From: Nostoc sp. GT001
Lineage (GTDB): Bacteria; Cyanobacteriota; Cyanobacteriia; Cyanobacteriales; Nostocaceae
Length of the DNA: 41,020 bases
Assembly (NCBI RefSeq): GCF_030382115.1
Contig: NZ_JAUDRJ010000003.1
Coordinates: forward strand, 1-41,020
Reading direction: 5' to 3'
The notes under the pieces are model-generated. The model was not told the origin of the DNA and searched no databases. It saw only the letters and a list, made by a program, of their open reading frames with translations. This document shows positions 8,231-16,509 of the stretch, in pieces (position 1 is the stretch's first letter; every line of letters starts with the position of its first letter). The position numbers and the translations under genes are program-made.

Positions 8231-10582
8231 ATGAGCCAGCCGGAATATACTACAGCCCAAGCTACTGCCCTGACTAACCACGATCGCAAACCTATTCACA
8301 TACCTGGCTCTATTCAACCTCATGGCATTCTCCTGGCACTCAGTAATCAGCTAGAGATACTGCAAGTTAGCAATAATACCCAAGTGTATTTGTGCAAAGC
8401 TCCAGAAGATTTGCTCGGTAAACCTTTGAGCTATTTACTTGAACCTCAGACAGTGGAAATTGTCAAGCAGTGCTTAGTAAAAAAGGTTGGCAGCGCTAAT
8501 GCGTTGAAAGTATTAATAAATACTTTGTATGGAGAAATATACTTTGATGCGATCGCTCATCGTACAGAAGAAGCTGTGATTCTGGAGCTAGAACCAACTG
8601 ACTCGGAATTTGAGGTGAGTTTCTTAAACTTTCATAGTTTTGCGAGTGAAGCGATCGCTAAAATGCAAAGCATATCGAATCTGGTAGAATTTTTGCATTT
8701 AGTGGCTGAAGAAGTCCAAAAAATCATCGGTTTCGATCGGGTGATGGTCTATCAATTTGACGAATCAGAAGCGGGTTCTGTTGTTGCAGAAGTTAAACGA
8801 GAAGATTTATCACCTTATTTAGGACTCCACTATCCAGCTACAGATATTCCAGCACAGGCTAGGGAGTTATACACGCGTTGCTTTCTCAGATTTCTCCCCG
8901 ATTTGACTGCCGAACCTGTCAAACTAGTTCCAACGGAAAATCCGACAACACATCAGCATCTTGACTTAAGCTACTGTCTGCTACGGAGTTTTGATTGGTG
9001 TTGTACTGAGTATCATCAAAATATGGGAGTGAAGGCTCTTTTGGTGATTTCAATTATTCAAGAACAAAAGCTTTGGGGATTAATATCCTGCCACCATCAA
9101 ACACCAAAGTATATTTCTTACGAAGTCCGCAAGATGTGCGAATTTTTGGCACAGATTGCGTCTTCAGAGTTAGCACGCAAAATCAGTTACTCGGAATGGG
9201 ATTATAAAGTAAAACTCAAATCGTTACAGTCTGAGTTTCTAGAATCTATTTCCCAAGCAGACAATTTTATCGATGCCCTAATTAAACCGGAAATCCGCTT
9301 GCTCGATCTTGTTAGTGCTTCAGGAGCAGCAGTTTGTCTGGATAATGAAATTACCCTTGTGGGAGCAACACCGAATATTAATGAAGTTCAGGCACTCATT
9401 GAATGGGCAGATACCCAAGTTAGTGATAACCTATTTTCTACTGATTCCCTGCCGAAGGTTTACCAAGAGGCGCTGATATTTAAAGATACTGCTAGTGGCT
9501 TGTTGCTACTGCGGATTTCTAAAATTCGGCGCTATTACATCCTTTGGTTTCGCCCGGAAGTTATCCAAACGGTACACTGGGCAGGAAATCCACAGGAATC
9601 CATGCAAGCACAGCCAGATGGTAGCTATACCCTGTCTCCCCGAAAATCTTTTGAACAATGGCAAGAAACGGTTAGATTAACTTCTCTACCTTGGAAACCT
9701 TGTGAACTTGACAGTGCGATCGCTCTGAATAATGCGATCGTTGGTATTGTACTCTCGAAAGCGGATGAATTAGCTAAAATCAACCTGGAGTTAGAGCGCA
9801 GCAACCAAGAACTAGCATCCTTTGCCTACGCCGCTTCCCACGACCTCAAGGAACCTTTGCGAGGCATTTATAACTTCTCAACAGTGCTGTTAGAAGACTA
9901 TGCCCAAGTATTAGATGATGAGGGAATTGAGTGCTTGCAAACAGTAGTATCCTTGTCTGTACGCATGGAAACTCTGATTAATGCTCTGCTGCGGTTATCG
10001 CAGTTAGGACAAGCACAACTGCGTTTGCAAGCAACTGACCTCAACGAATTGCTCAATCAAGTAATTGACGTTTTTCGTGCTAGTCGCCAAGACTCTGGGC
10101 TTGTGGATATCCGCATTCCTCGCCCTTTACCAACAGTTTTGTGCGATCGAGTGCTGGTTAATGAAGTCTTCAGTAATCTGCTTGGTAATGCGTTCAAATA
10201 TAACGATAAAGCAGAGCAATGGGTTGAGATTGGCTACTTTTCTCAAGAAGAGGTAGAGGGGCAGGGGAGCAGAGGGGCAGGGGAGCAGAGGGGCAGGGGA
10301 GCAGGGGAGCAGGGGAGCAGGGGAGTAACTCATACCCAATGCCCCATGCCCCATGTCCCATGCCCAATATTTTATATCCGAGATAACGGTATTGGAATTC
10401 CACAGCATCATCTAGAAACTATCTTTAGATTATTTAAGCGGCTCCATTCTCAGGAAAAGTACGGTGGAGGAGCAGGTGCGGGACTAGCTATTGTTAAGAA
10501 GATTGTTGAGCTTCATAACGGTCAAATTTGGGTTGAATCTACCGTAGGTGTTGGCTCGATGTTCTATTTTACGTTGGAATAG
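8231..10582 (+). CDS. Phytochrome-type sensor histidine kinase (PAS-GAF-PHY-HisKA-HATPase)
   Basis: This 783-residue protein has the Cph1 order: N-terminal PAS with HIPGSIQPHGILLAL, GAF, PHY, then kinase. In the GAF, PATDIPAQAR contains Asp205, and the bilin-site Cys257 is followed by Cys258 where Cph1 has a conserved His; SCHHQTP follows at 287. Numbering runs two behind Cph1, so Cys257 matches the attachment cysteine. The kinase has phospho-acceptor His537 in SHDLKEPLRG, the N-box NLLGNAFKYND, and the G1 box RDNGIGIP at 717. About 35 residues (676-712) encoded by 8-bp and 7-bp repeats sit just before G1. It should sense red/far-red light and phosphorylate the regulator 52 bp downstream. Confidence 0.95.
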   Translation: MSQPEYTTAQATALTNHDRKPIHIPGSIQPHGILLALSNQLEILQVSNNTQVYLCKAPEDLLGKPLSYLLEPQTVEIVKQCLVKKVGSANALKVLINTLYGEIYFDAIAHRTEEAVILELEPTDSEFEVSFLNFHSFASEAIAKMQSISNLVEFLHLVAEEVQKIIGFDRVMVYQFDESEAGSVVAEVKREDLSPYLGLHYPATDIPAQARELYTRCFLRFLPDLTAEPVKLVPTENPTTHQHLDLSYCLLRSFDWCCTEYHQNMGVKALLVISIIQEQKLWGLISCHHQTPKYISYEVRKMCEFLAQIASSELARKISYSEWDYKVKLKSLQSEFLESISQADNFIDALIKPEIRLLDLVSASGAAVCLDNEITLVGATPNINEVQALIEWADTQVSDNLFSTDSLPKVYQEALIFKDTASGLLLLRISKIRRYYILWFRPEVIQTVHWAGNPQESMQAQPDGSYTLSPRKSFEQWQETVRLTSLPWKPCELDSAIALNNAIVGIVLSKADELAKINLELERSNQELASFAYAASHDLKEPLRGIYNFSTVLLEDYAQVLDDEGIECLQTVVSLSVRMETLINALLRLSQLGQAQLRLQATDLNELLNQVIDVFRASRQDSGLVDIRIPRPLPTVLCDRVLVNEVFSNLLGNAFKYNDKAEQWVEIGYFSQEEVEGQGSRGAGEQRGRGAGEQGSRGVTHTQCPMPHVPCPIFYIRDNGIGIPQHHLETIFRLFKRLHSQEKYGGGAGAGLAIVKKIVELHNGQIWVESTVGVGSMFYFTLE
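10255..10368. repeat. In-frame STRR array inside the phytochrome ATPase domain
   Basis: An 8-bp unit GCAGGGGA, with variant GCAGAGGG, is repeated about eight times, followed by 7-bp units of the CCCCATG type. The array keeps the kinase frame open and encodes a glycine/arginine/glutamate-rich loop followed by a proline/cysteine-rich stretch. Confidence 0.85.
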
Positions 10583-10634
10583 TTTAAGATAATGACTAAA
10601 TATGTATTTTTGTTAAGCTCTTTTAAGACCACGA

Positions 10635-11108
10635 ATGACAAAAAAACTTCATGAACCGCTGCTCGTTGTTGAGGACAGCAATGAAGATTTTCGGATGCTG
10701 CAACGTCTGATGCGGCGTATGTCCGTCCAGAATCCCATACACCGTTGTACTAATGGAGATGAGGTTTTAGAGTTTCTCTATCAACTGGGGAACGATGCCT
10801 ACACTAAAGGCGAAGACCTACCTAACCCAAAAGTAGTATTACGACCCTCTGTAATCTTGCTCGATCTCAATTTGCCAGGTATTGATGGGCGTGACATTTT
10901 AGATCGGCTCAAGCAAGACAAGACTTTCAAGGGAATCCCCATCGTTGTTTTTACCACATCATCTAACCCCAAGGATATTGAATTGTGCTACCAGAAGGGC
11001 GCCAATGGATATCTGGTAAAACCGATGGATGCTCTGGAACTAAAAAAGACGATTCAGGCATTTGTAGACTACTGGCTTGAAGCCAATACACCGCCTGTGT
11101 TGGATTAA
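10635..11108 (+). CDS. Rcp1-like single-domain response regulator
   Basis: This 157-residue protein is a stand-alone receiver domain of the Rcp1 type, the usual phosphotransfer partner of Cph1-class phytochromes. The acidic pair Glu13-Asp14 (VVEDSNED), phospho-acceptor Asp77 (ILLDLNLPGIDG), Thr107/Thr108 (VFTTSS) and Lys129 (YLVKPMD) are in place. There is no output domain, so signalling must pass to another protein. It lies 52 bp after the phytochrome kinase on the same strand, almost certainly co-transcribed. The extra loop after the first helix (DAYTKGEDLPNPKVV) is typical of this subgroup. Confidence 0.93.
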   Translation: MTKKLHEPLLVVEDSNEDFRMLQRLMRRMSVQNPIHRCTNGDEVLEFLYQLGNDAYTKGEDLPNPKVVLRPSVILLDLNLPGIDGRDILDRLKQDKTFKGIPIVVFTTSSNPKDIELCYQKGANGYLVKPMDALELKKTIQAFVDYWLEANTPPVLD

Positions 11109-11387
11109 GTTGTTTATTTTTTGTTGATGTAGCAGTCGGGGAAAAACGATCATAAAAGAGATGGCTCAGAGGACACAAAGACATTTTCCTCTTTGAGTCA
11201 CTGTGTCTGTTGGTCTCTGTTAGATTTCTTTTCCCCATTTTCCTGTTTTTGACTATTTGGTGTTTCTTTAGGATTACTAAAGAATTTAGATTTTATTTAC
11301 ACTTATTTTATATTATTTTTAGAATTATGCAAGAAAACACAATCTGGATAAAAGGGATCTATATGGCTCCCTGATCGTCATAACCTT
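11109..11387. other. Intergenic gap in the light-signalling block
   Basis: The 279 bp are AT-rich and hold no gene I can support. They separate the regulator from the next kinase, which may therefore have its own promoter, though no clear boxes are visible. Confidence 0.4.
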
Positions 11388-13208
11388 ATGTTGGACATAC
11401 GGACGCTACTTATCATCGATGATTGTGCCGCAGATCGGAAAATCTATCGTCGATATCTTTTGAAAGATCCGCACCAGTCCTACCAGATTTTGGAGGCAGA
11501 TTGCGCAGAAGAAGGACTTGCTTTGTGCCAAAAAGTACGCTGCGATGTCATTTTGCTGGATTTTTGCCTACCTGATATGAGTGGGTTAGAACTTTTCGAT
11601 CGCATCCAGCAGGAGATATTTAAGACTTCTGTCCCCGTGATTATGTTAACAGGGCGCGGTGATGAAGAAATCGCTGTACAGGTAATGAAGCGGGGTGCTT
11701 TGGATTATTTAGTCAAGCACCATCTAACACAGGATGTGCTGCAACTAGCAGTCCGCAACGCCATCAAGCAGTCGTGCTTGCAAGCCCAACTGCTCAAAAC
11801 TCAAGAGAGACAACGCCTAATTGCCACAACTGCTTTACGAATTCGCCAGTCTCTTAATCTAGAGCAAATTTTGAATACGGCTGTAGCTGAGGTACAGCAA
11901 CTTTTGAAGTGCGATCGCGTGATGGTGTATCAGTTTTACCCAGATACAGATGGTAAGATAGTCGCCTCATCAGTTGAGTCATACCGCACTGTAGCATTGT
12001 GCGATCGCGTTGGCGCTGGGACTGGGGAGCAGGGGAGCAGCACTTCTCTACGAGAGGCTGCGCCAACGACTACGCCCTTCGACGCCGCTCAGGCTAAACT
12101 CAGTGACAGAGGAGCAGAGGAGCAGAGGAGCAGGGAAGAAGTTGCAGTAGGTTTTTCTCCTGTGCCCCTCCGCCCCTGTGCCTCTCTGCCTCTTGTGCCC
12201 AATTCCGAATCCGCAATCCCTTATATCTATGAGCTTGGCTTGTGTAATTGTGTCAGCCTAAAAGAGCAATTTAATACTAAGGCAAATCTGGTAGTTCCGA
12301 TTAATCTAAGCAACAATGGGAACCCAACCCCCAAGCTTTGGGGTTTATTGATTGCTCACCATAATTCCGGGGAGCGACACTGGCAAACTGATGATGCAGA
12401 AATGCTCAATGAAGTATCAGTACAATTAGCCATCGCTATTCAACAGGCGGAATTGTTAGCCCAAACTCAAGCAGCCCTTGCCAAAGAAAAGCAACTCAAT
12501 GTATTTAAATCCCAAATAATTACAACGGTTTCGCATGAGTATCGAACGCCCTTAACTTCGATTCTGGCTGCGGCATCAACTTTGGTAAAACATAGCCAGC
12601 AACTAGATGAGTCTAAACAAGAGCGATTCTTGGGAATCATTGAACAGAAAGCCAGGTATATGTCCAAACTTGTGGATAATATGCTTCTGGTTAACCAACT
12701 GGAACTGGAAAAACCCAAGTTTCAACCAATCTCAGTCGATTTACTACAATTTTTTTCTGATCTTTTAGAACAAGAGCGAGAAACAGTAGGCGATCGCCAC
12801 GAATTGATTTTTAAAATTACTGGTAATCATCATGGATTTTGGGGCGATCGCGGACTTTTGCAACAAATTTTTATTAACTTAATGTCTAATGCAATTAAGT
12901 ACTCTCCAGAAGGAGGTAGTGTAGAATTCCACCTGATCGGCAAAGAATCAGAAGCAATTTTTTACATCAAAGATTGGGGAATTGGCATCCCGATGGCAGA
13001 TCAAGAAAATTTGTTTCAATCCTTCAGTCGTGGAAGTAACGTTGACACAATTCCTGGTACAGGCTTAGGGCTAGCGATCGCTAAAGCTTGTGTCGAGTTA
13101 CATAGTGGCAATATTACTTTGTCAAGTGAAGTGGGGCAAGGAACTAAAGTTACAGTTAGCTTACCGAAGATATGCCCAACTGGTCAACTATCCCCATCAT
13201 CCACTTGA
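11388..13208 (+). CDS. REC-GAF-histidine kinase (hybrid sensor kinase)
   Basis: This 606-residue protein starts with a receiver domain (Asp11-Asp12, phospho-acceptor Asp58 in VILLDFCLPDMSG, lysine in YLVKHH), continues with a phytochrome-related GAF (about 140-345; CDRVMVYQFYPDTDG), and ends with HisKA (His383 in TVSHEYRTPL) and HATPase (NLMSNAIKYSPEGG, KDWGIGIP, GTGLGLAIAK). An N-terminal receiver suggests it is itself controlled by an upstream kinase, possibly the phytochrome. The GAF lacks the bilin cysteine context of phytochromes. Residues about 211-277 derive from repeat DNA at 12018-12215 and interrupt the GAF in frame. It follows the regulator by 279 bp on the same strand. Domain calls are firm; the input signal is unknown. 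Confidence 0.92.
   Translation: MLDIRTLLIIDDCAADRKIYRRYLLKDPHQSYQILEADCAEEGLALCQKVRCDVILLDFCLPDMSGLELFDRIQQEIFKTSVPVIMLTGRGDEEIAVQVMKRGALDYLVKHHLTQDVLQLAVRNAIKQSCLQAQLLKTQERQRLIATTALRIRQSLNLEQILNTAVAEVQQLLKCDRVMVYQFYPDTDGKIVASSVESYRTVALCDRVGAGTGEQGSSTSLREAAPTTTPFDAAQAKLSDRGAEEQRSREEVAVGFSPVPLRPCASLPLVPNSESAIPYIYELGLCNCVSLKEQFNTKANLVVPINLSNNGNPTPKLWGLLIAHHNSGERHWQTDDAEMLNEVSVQLAIAIQQAELLAQTQAALAKEKQLNVFKSQIITTVSHEYRTPLTSILAAASTLVKHSQQLDESKQERFLGIIEQKARYMSKLVDNMLLVNQLELEKPKFQPISVDLLQFFSDLLEQERETVGDRHELIFKITGNHHGFWGDRGLLQQIFINLMSNAIKYSPEGGSVEFHLIGKESEAIFYIKDWGIGIPMADQENLFQSFSRGSNVDTIPGTGLGLAIAKACVELHSGNITLSSEVGQGTKVTVSLPKICPTGQLSPSST
12018..12215. repeat. Composite in-frame repeat insertion inside a GAF domain
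   Basis: GGGGAGCA-type units are followed by a dispersed palindromic repeat (CTTCTCTACGAGAGGCTGCG), more GAGCAGAG units, and finally CCCCTCCGCCCCTGTGCC-type units on the opposite strand sense. CGTTGGCGC (12008-12016) and GCGCCAACG (12060-12068) form a stem around part of it. The whole insert of about 200 bp leaves the frame open. Confidence 0.75.
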
Positions 13209-13237
13209 TTTAGATAATTTTAAAAAGCATATTGTAA

Positions 13238-13744
13238 TTATTGCTTTTGAATTTCTATTTTGCTAATCAACCATTCTTTGATTGTTTTCCCGCAAGGCTC
13301 AGAACTTTGGCAATCACTGACGTTCTCTAGAGAATAAGACATTTTTACTTTTTTGTTGACGTATTTCTCTGGTTCGCAAACCTCAAAGACTGCACCGACA
13401 CCTTCATATACTTTGCCCTTTTCATCGACAACAGTAACGTAGCATTTTAAGTCTCCGTTTTGCATATCTTTGATAGTACCAGAAATTGGATTATTGTTTT
13501 TAATTTCCTTGGATTGATTGTTTTTAGGAGATGTTTTTTCAGATGATGCTGACTTAATAGTTTTTTTGCTGTTATCTAGTTTTACTTGATTTGCAGAAAT
13601 AGATTCAGAATTAACTTGCGTAGCTTTTGCAGTATTTGCTGGATTAACTTTATTCTGTTGAGAAGCACTATTGCCTGAGTCGCTACAACTCACAATCAAC
13701 ATAGAGCAAAAAAACAATGTAGTAGTGAAGATTGATTTTTTCAT
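13238..13744 (-). CDS. Putative lipoprotein of unknown function
   Basis: The ATG at 13744 gives a 168-residue protein; an upstream ATG at 13792 would add 16 residues before the signal. It opens with a lipoprotein signal (MKKSIFTTTLFFCSMLIVSC), with a lipobox LIVSC and Cys20 as the lipidation site. A Ser/Asn/Lys-rich linker follows to about residue 88, then a small folded domain with four cysteines (LKCYVTV, FEVCEPEK, SDCQSSEPCGK), possibly two disulphides outside the cytoplasm. I do not recognise the domain. It converges with the upstream kinase gene, with only 29 bp between the ends. Confidence 0.75.
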   Translation of the reverse strand: MKKSIFTTTLFFCSMLIVSCSDSGNSASQQNKVNPANTAKATQVNSESISANQVKLDNSKKTIKSASSEKTSPKNNQSKEIKNNNPISGTIKDMQNGDLKCYVTVVDEKGKVYEGVGAVFEVCEPEKYVNKKVKMSYSLENVSDCQSSEPCGKTIKEWLISKIEIQKQ

Positions 13745-13997
13745 TTGATTTATGTTAGTAAAAACTATTGATAGTTGTTTGGCTAAAAGCACTACAAGTA
13801 AAATCTTTGATTGGCAATAAAAACTTTCATGAAGTTTTCTATAAGATTTCTTGATTATTACAATTTTATGTATCGGAAGTTATAAATGACATCGTGATAT
13901 TTGCGGAGAATACTCGGCGTTATCCTTACTTTTTGGATATTATTCGGTAAAGTTCTTAGAGAATGTCTTGATACTGATAAAATAATGCTTAATTGAA

Positions 13998-14106
13998 GAA
14001 GAATTCAAAATTCAGAATCAAGACGCTCTCTACGACTTATTATCCGCTTTTTCAGTCAGAATTAATTCTGACTCCTGAATTCTGACTCCTGAATTCTGTT
14101 TCGATA
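13998..14106. repeat. Dispersed 7-bp-unit element
   Basis: The left arm (GAATTCAAAATTCAGAATCA) and the right arm, made of alternating TGACTCC and TGAATTC units and ending TGTTTCGATAA, are inverted relative to each other. A partial copy of the CTCTCTACGA palindrome lies between them. The element sits directly before the truB leader. Confidence 0.6.
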
Positions 14107-14185
14107 AACTTTGATTGCTAAATATTAATGTTTTGAGCATTAAATAAGTATTTAATAGAGTTTAAAAGCTGTAAGTATTGATTTT

Positions 14186-15070
14186 GTGTTATTTCAAGGT
14201 TTTCTCAACTTAAACAAACCATTTGACTGGACTTCCCACGACTGCGTAGCGCGGGTGCGAAAATTGTTGCGCCTCAAACGTGTAGGACATGCGGGAACCT
14301 TAGATCCAGCAGCAACAGGGGTTTTACCGATCGCACTTGGTAAAGCCACAAGATTATTGCAATATCTGCCAGAAAACAAAGCTTATAAGGCTACGATTCG
14401 TCTGGGTGTGCGGACTACAACCGATGATTTACAAGGTGAAATCATTAGTTCTCAAGCTTGTGCTGGATTGAGTTTAGCAGAGGTGAAAACTGCACTAACA
14501 CAATTTGAAGGCAAGATTGAGCAAATCCCACCGAATTATAGTGCAATTCAAGTGGATGGGAAACGTCTCTACGACTTAGCCCGCCAAGGAAAAATGGTGG
14601 AAGTCCCAGTGCGGACAGTGGAAATTTTTCAGATAGATATTTTGGATTGGAGAGAAGGAGATTTTCCCGAATTGGATGTGGCGATCGCCTGTGGATCTGG
14701 TACATATATTAGAGCGATCGCTCGTGACTTAGGTGCAATCTTAGAAACTGGTGGTACTTTGGCGGCTTTGATCCGTACCCAAAGCAGTGGTTTCGATTTA
14801 ACAGATAGTCTCACTTTTACCGACTTAGAAGCTAAATTGCAAGGCGGGACATTTCAACCTCTCGCCCCTGATGCAGCCTTACAACATTTGTTGTCTGTGA
14901 CTTTACCAGCAACATCTGCTCAAAAATGGTGCCAAGGTCAGCGAGTTTCTCTAAACTCTGATATTACTGGGATAGTGCGAGTTTATGAAGAAGAGACTCG
15001 CTTTTTAGGTGTTGGACAATTACAAGATGAAGTGTTGATTCCGCAAATGGTTTTTGAACCGATTTCTTGA
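14186..15070 (+). CDS. truB: tRNA pseudouridine(55) synthase TruB
   Basis: This 294-residue enzyme converts uridine 55 in the T-loop of tRNAs to pseudouridine. The N-terminal block [15 protein letters not shown], the catalytic segment [17 protein letters not shown] with Asp40, YKATIRLG, the substrate-binding [20 protein letters not shown] and the late [14 protein letters not shown] are all classic TruB motifs. A PUA-like C-terminal segment follows. The start is GTG at 14186; there is no ATG nearby and no strong Shine-Dalgarno, but the protein begins where homologues begin. Housekeeping gene, apparently monocistronic. Confidence 0.95.
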   Translation: MLFQGFLNLNKPFDWTSHDCVARVRKLLRLKRVGHAGTLDPAATGVLPIALGKATRLLQYLPENKAYKATIRLGVRTTTDDLQGEIISSQACAGLSLAEVKTALTQFEGKIEQIPPNYSAIQVDGKRLYDLARQGKMVEVPVRTVEIFQIDILDWREGDFPELDVAIACGSGTYIRAIARDLGAILETGGTLAALIRTQSSGFDLTDSLTFTDLEAKLQGGTFQPLAPDAALQHLLSVTLPATSAQKWCQGQRVSLNSDITGIVRVYEEETRFLGVGQLQDEVLIPQMVFEPIS

Positions 15071-15528
15071 AGGAGAATTCAGGAGTGGAGGTGGAGTGTC
15101 TGCGGCTCCGGTAATACCAATTCTGTATGAAGATGCGCCAAACTATATGAGGAACGAACCGCAAAGGGCGCATACTCCTACGGAGAAGCAAGCTACGCGC
15201 AGCGTCTCGTAAGAGTTGGACACAAAGAAGAAAAAAAATTTGGCGCAGCCTCACAAAGAAATGGTATAAAAATCAAGATGTTCACTACAAGACGCTCTGT
15301 ATAGCTTGCTTTATTCGCTGCAAGGGTACGCTGACTTGCATTGGTGTCAACTTAAGCTGAAAGCCTTTGCAAATCTCGTTTCCAGCCTCTGGGCTGGAAA
15401 TGCTGCTCTTGGCGCTCTGCCGCCAGCAAGGGAGGCGGAGCCTCTAGAACGGCATTCCCAGTCTCCGACTGGGAACGAGACACAATTCAATTCTGAATTC
15501 TGGCTCCTGACTCCTGAATTCTTTCTTG
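15071..15528. other. Repeat-filled intergenic region
   Basis: No gene is supported. It contains the MITE-like element at 15115-15266, a GGCTGGAAATGC...GGCATTCCCAGTC inverted segment around 15390-15470, and a 7-bp-unit array at about 15485-15535 ending CTTTCTTGTTAAA. Confidence 0.5.
15115..15266. mobile_element. MITE-like element with 28-bp imperfect terminal inverted repeats
   Basis: Bases 15115-15142 and 15239-15266 are inverted repeats matching at 23 of 28 positions, both ending in TA followed by CCA, consistent with a TA target duplication. The 152-bp element has no coding capacity. A second dispersed repeat (GAAGCAAGCTACGCGCAGCG) lies inside it. Confidence 0.75.
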
Positions 15529-16308
15529 TTAAACCAAATAACTCGTATTAGGTACGATCGCAAAAAAGGCATACTCATACCAAGCAGTCCAGATGAAACT
15601 GCGAATCCATCGCTGACGCTTGTCGGGACTCAATTCATATTCAAACGCCCCACGAGATACATCAATGGAAGATAGATGAGAGTTGCAACCACAGCCATGC
15701 TGATAAGTAAAACCATATTTAGAAGCAATACTTTGCACCTTCATTTGAATAGCAAATACCTTACCTGCATGGAGTATGGCATCCCAAGCACGTTTGTGTT
15801 CGATATCGCGCTGATCGAATCGCAAAGCACGTTCTTCAAAAACATGATCGCGGTAAATTGGTGCTAAATGCACGTGATAAAAGCTAGCAGGTAGTTCATA
15901 ACCAAATTCATTGAACAAATCTATGCCAATACGAGCCACTTTTATTTCATCAGCGTAATCGATTCCTTTGGACTCCACATCGCGGAGAATTTCTGCAAAG
16001 TTCGGATAGTTGTGTTTGAGAAAGTCTTGTCCAAAAAACTCTAAGGTTTCCCATGCCAGTTGTGCAAATAACTGAGAAAATGATGGTATTAGGTGAGCTA
16101 GTTGGGGGCGATCGCTAAATAAGTCAACATCACCACGTTCTAATTTATACAGGAACAATTGCGCCATCTCAACATAGCTTTGGGGTTGGGAAAGTCCGAC
16201 ACTCGTGGCTCCTCTAGCAATGTCTTGCCATATAGAAGGTAGTTGAGAAACATGAACCGCATTTTCTCCAGCAATGACTGCAACAGGAGGACATTCGAGA
16301 AGTTGCAT
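15529..16308 (-). CDS. Conserved-looking protein of unknown function with HGCGC motif
   Basis: I do not recognise this 259-residue soluble protein. The ATG at 16308 is preferred over a TTG six bases upstream because AAAGGAG lies 7 nt before the ATG. There is no signal peptide or membrane segment. The sequence is rich in aromatic residues, with many histidines in the second half (FYHVHLAPIYRDHVF, HKRAWDAILHAGK). The cluster YQHGCGCNSHLS near residue 210, two cysteines flanked by histidines, could bind a metal or cofactor. It ends WYEYAFFAIVPNTSYLV, suggesting a buried C-terminus. It has no close operon partner, so context gives no function. Confidence 0.75.
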   Translation of the reverse strand: MQLLECPPVAVIAGENAVHVSQLPSIWQDIARGATSVGLSQPQSYVEMAQLFLYKLERGDVDLFSDRPQLAHLIPSFSQLFAQLAWETLEFFGQDFLKHNYPNFAEILRDVESKGIDYADEIKVARIGIDLFNEFGYELPASFYHVHLAPIYRDHVFEERALRFDQRDIEHKRAWDAILHAGKVFAIQMKVQSIASKYGFTYQHGCGCNSHLSSIDVSRGAFEYELSPDKRQRWIRSFIWTAWYEYAFFAIVPNTSYLV

Positions 16309-16509
16309 CGACAATCTCCTTTAATACTTTAATGTGTAATTTACCTTAAACGCTCGCTAAATCTATCTTCTGAACACAATAAAAAATGTTTGACAGACTG
16401 TCTTTTGACAAGGAGCGCAATTTTCTTCATAATTTTCGAGGTATTGGCTATTAGTTATTTTAGGATAATTCATAATTCATAATTTAATTACCCATTCAAA
16501 GCATTCTCT

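Noticed and set aside
10127..10411. Minus-strand proline-rich frame (SPAPLLPCSPAP)
   Set aside because: It is the complement of the GCAGGGGA array within the phytochrome gene.
13923..13945. Shared ACTTTTTGGATATT string with 4159-4172
   Set aside because: Only 14 bases match with no common context; it may be chance in AT-rich DNA.
15306..15551. 81-residue plus-strand frame
   Set aside because: It consists of repeat DNA (inverted GGCTGGAAATGC segment and 7-bp units) and has no recognisable protein character.
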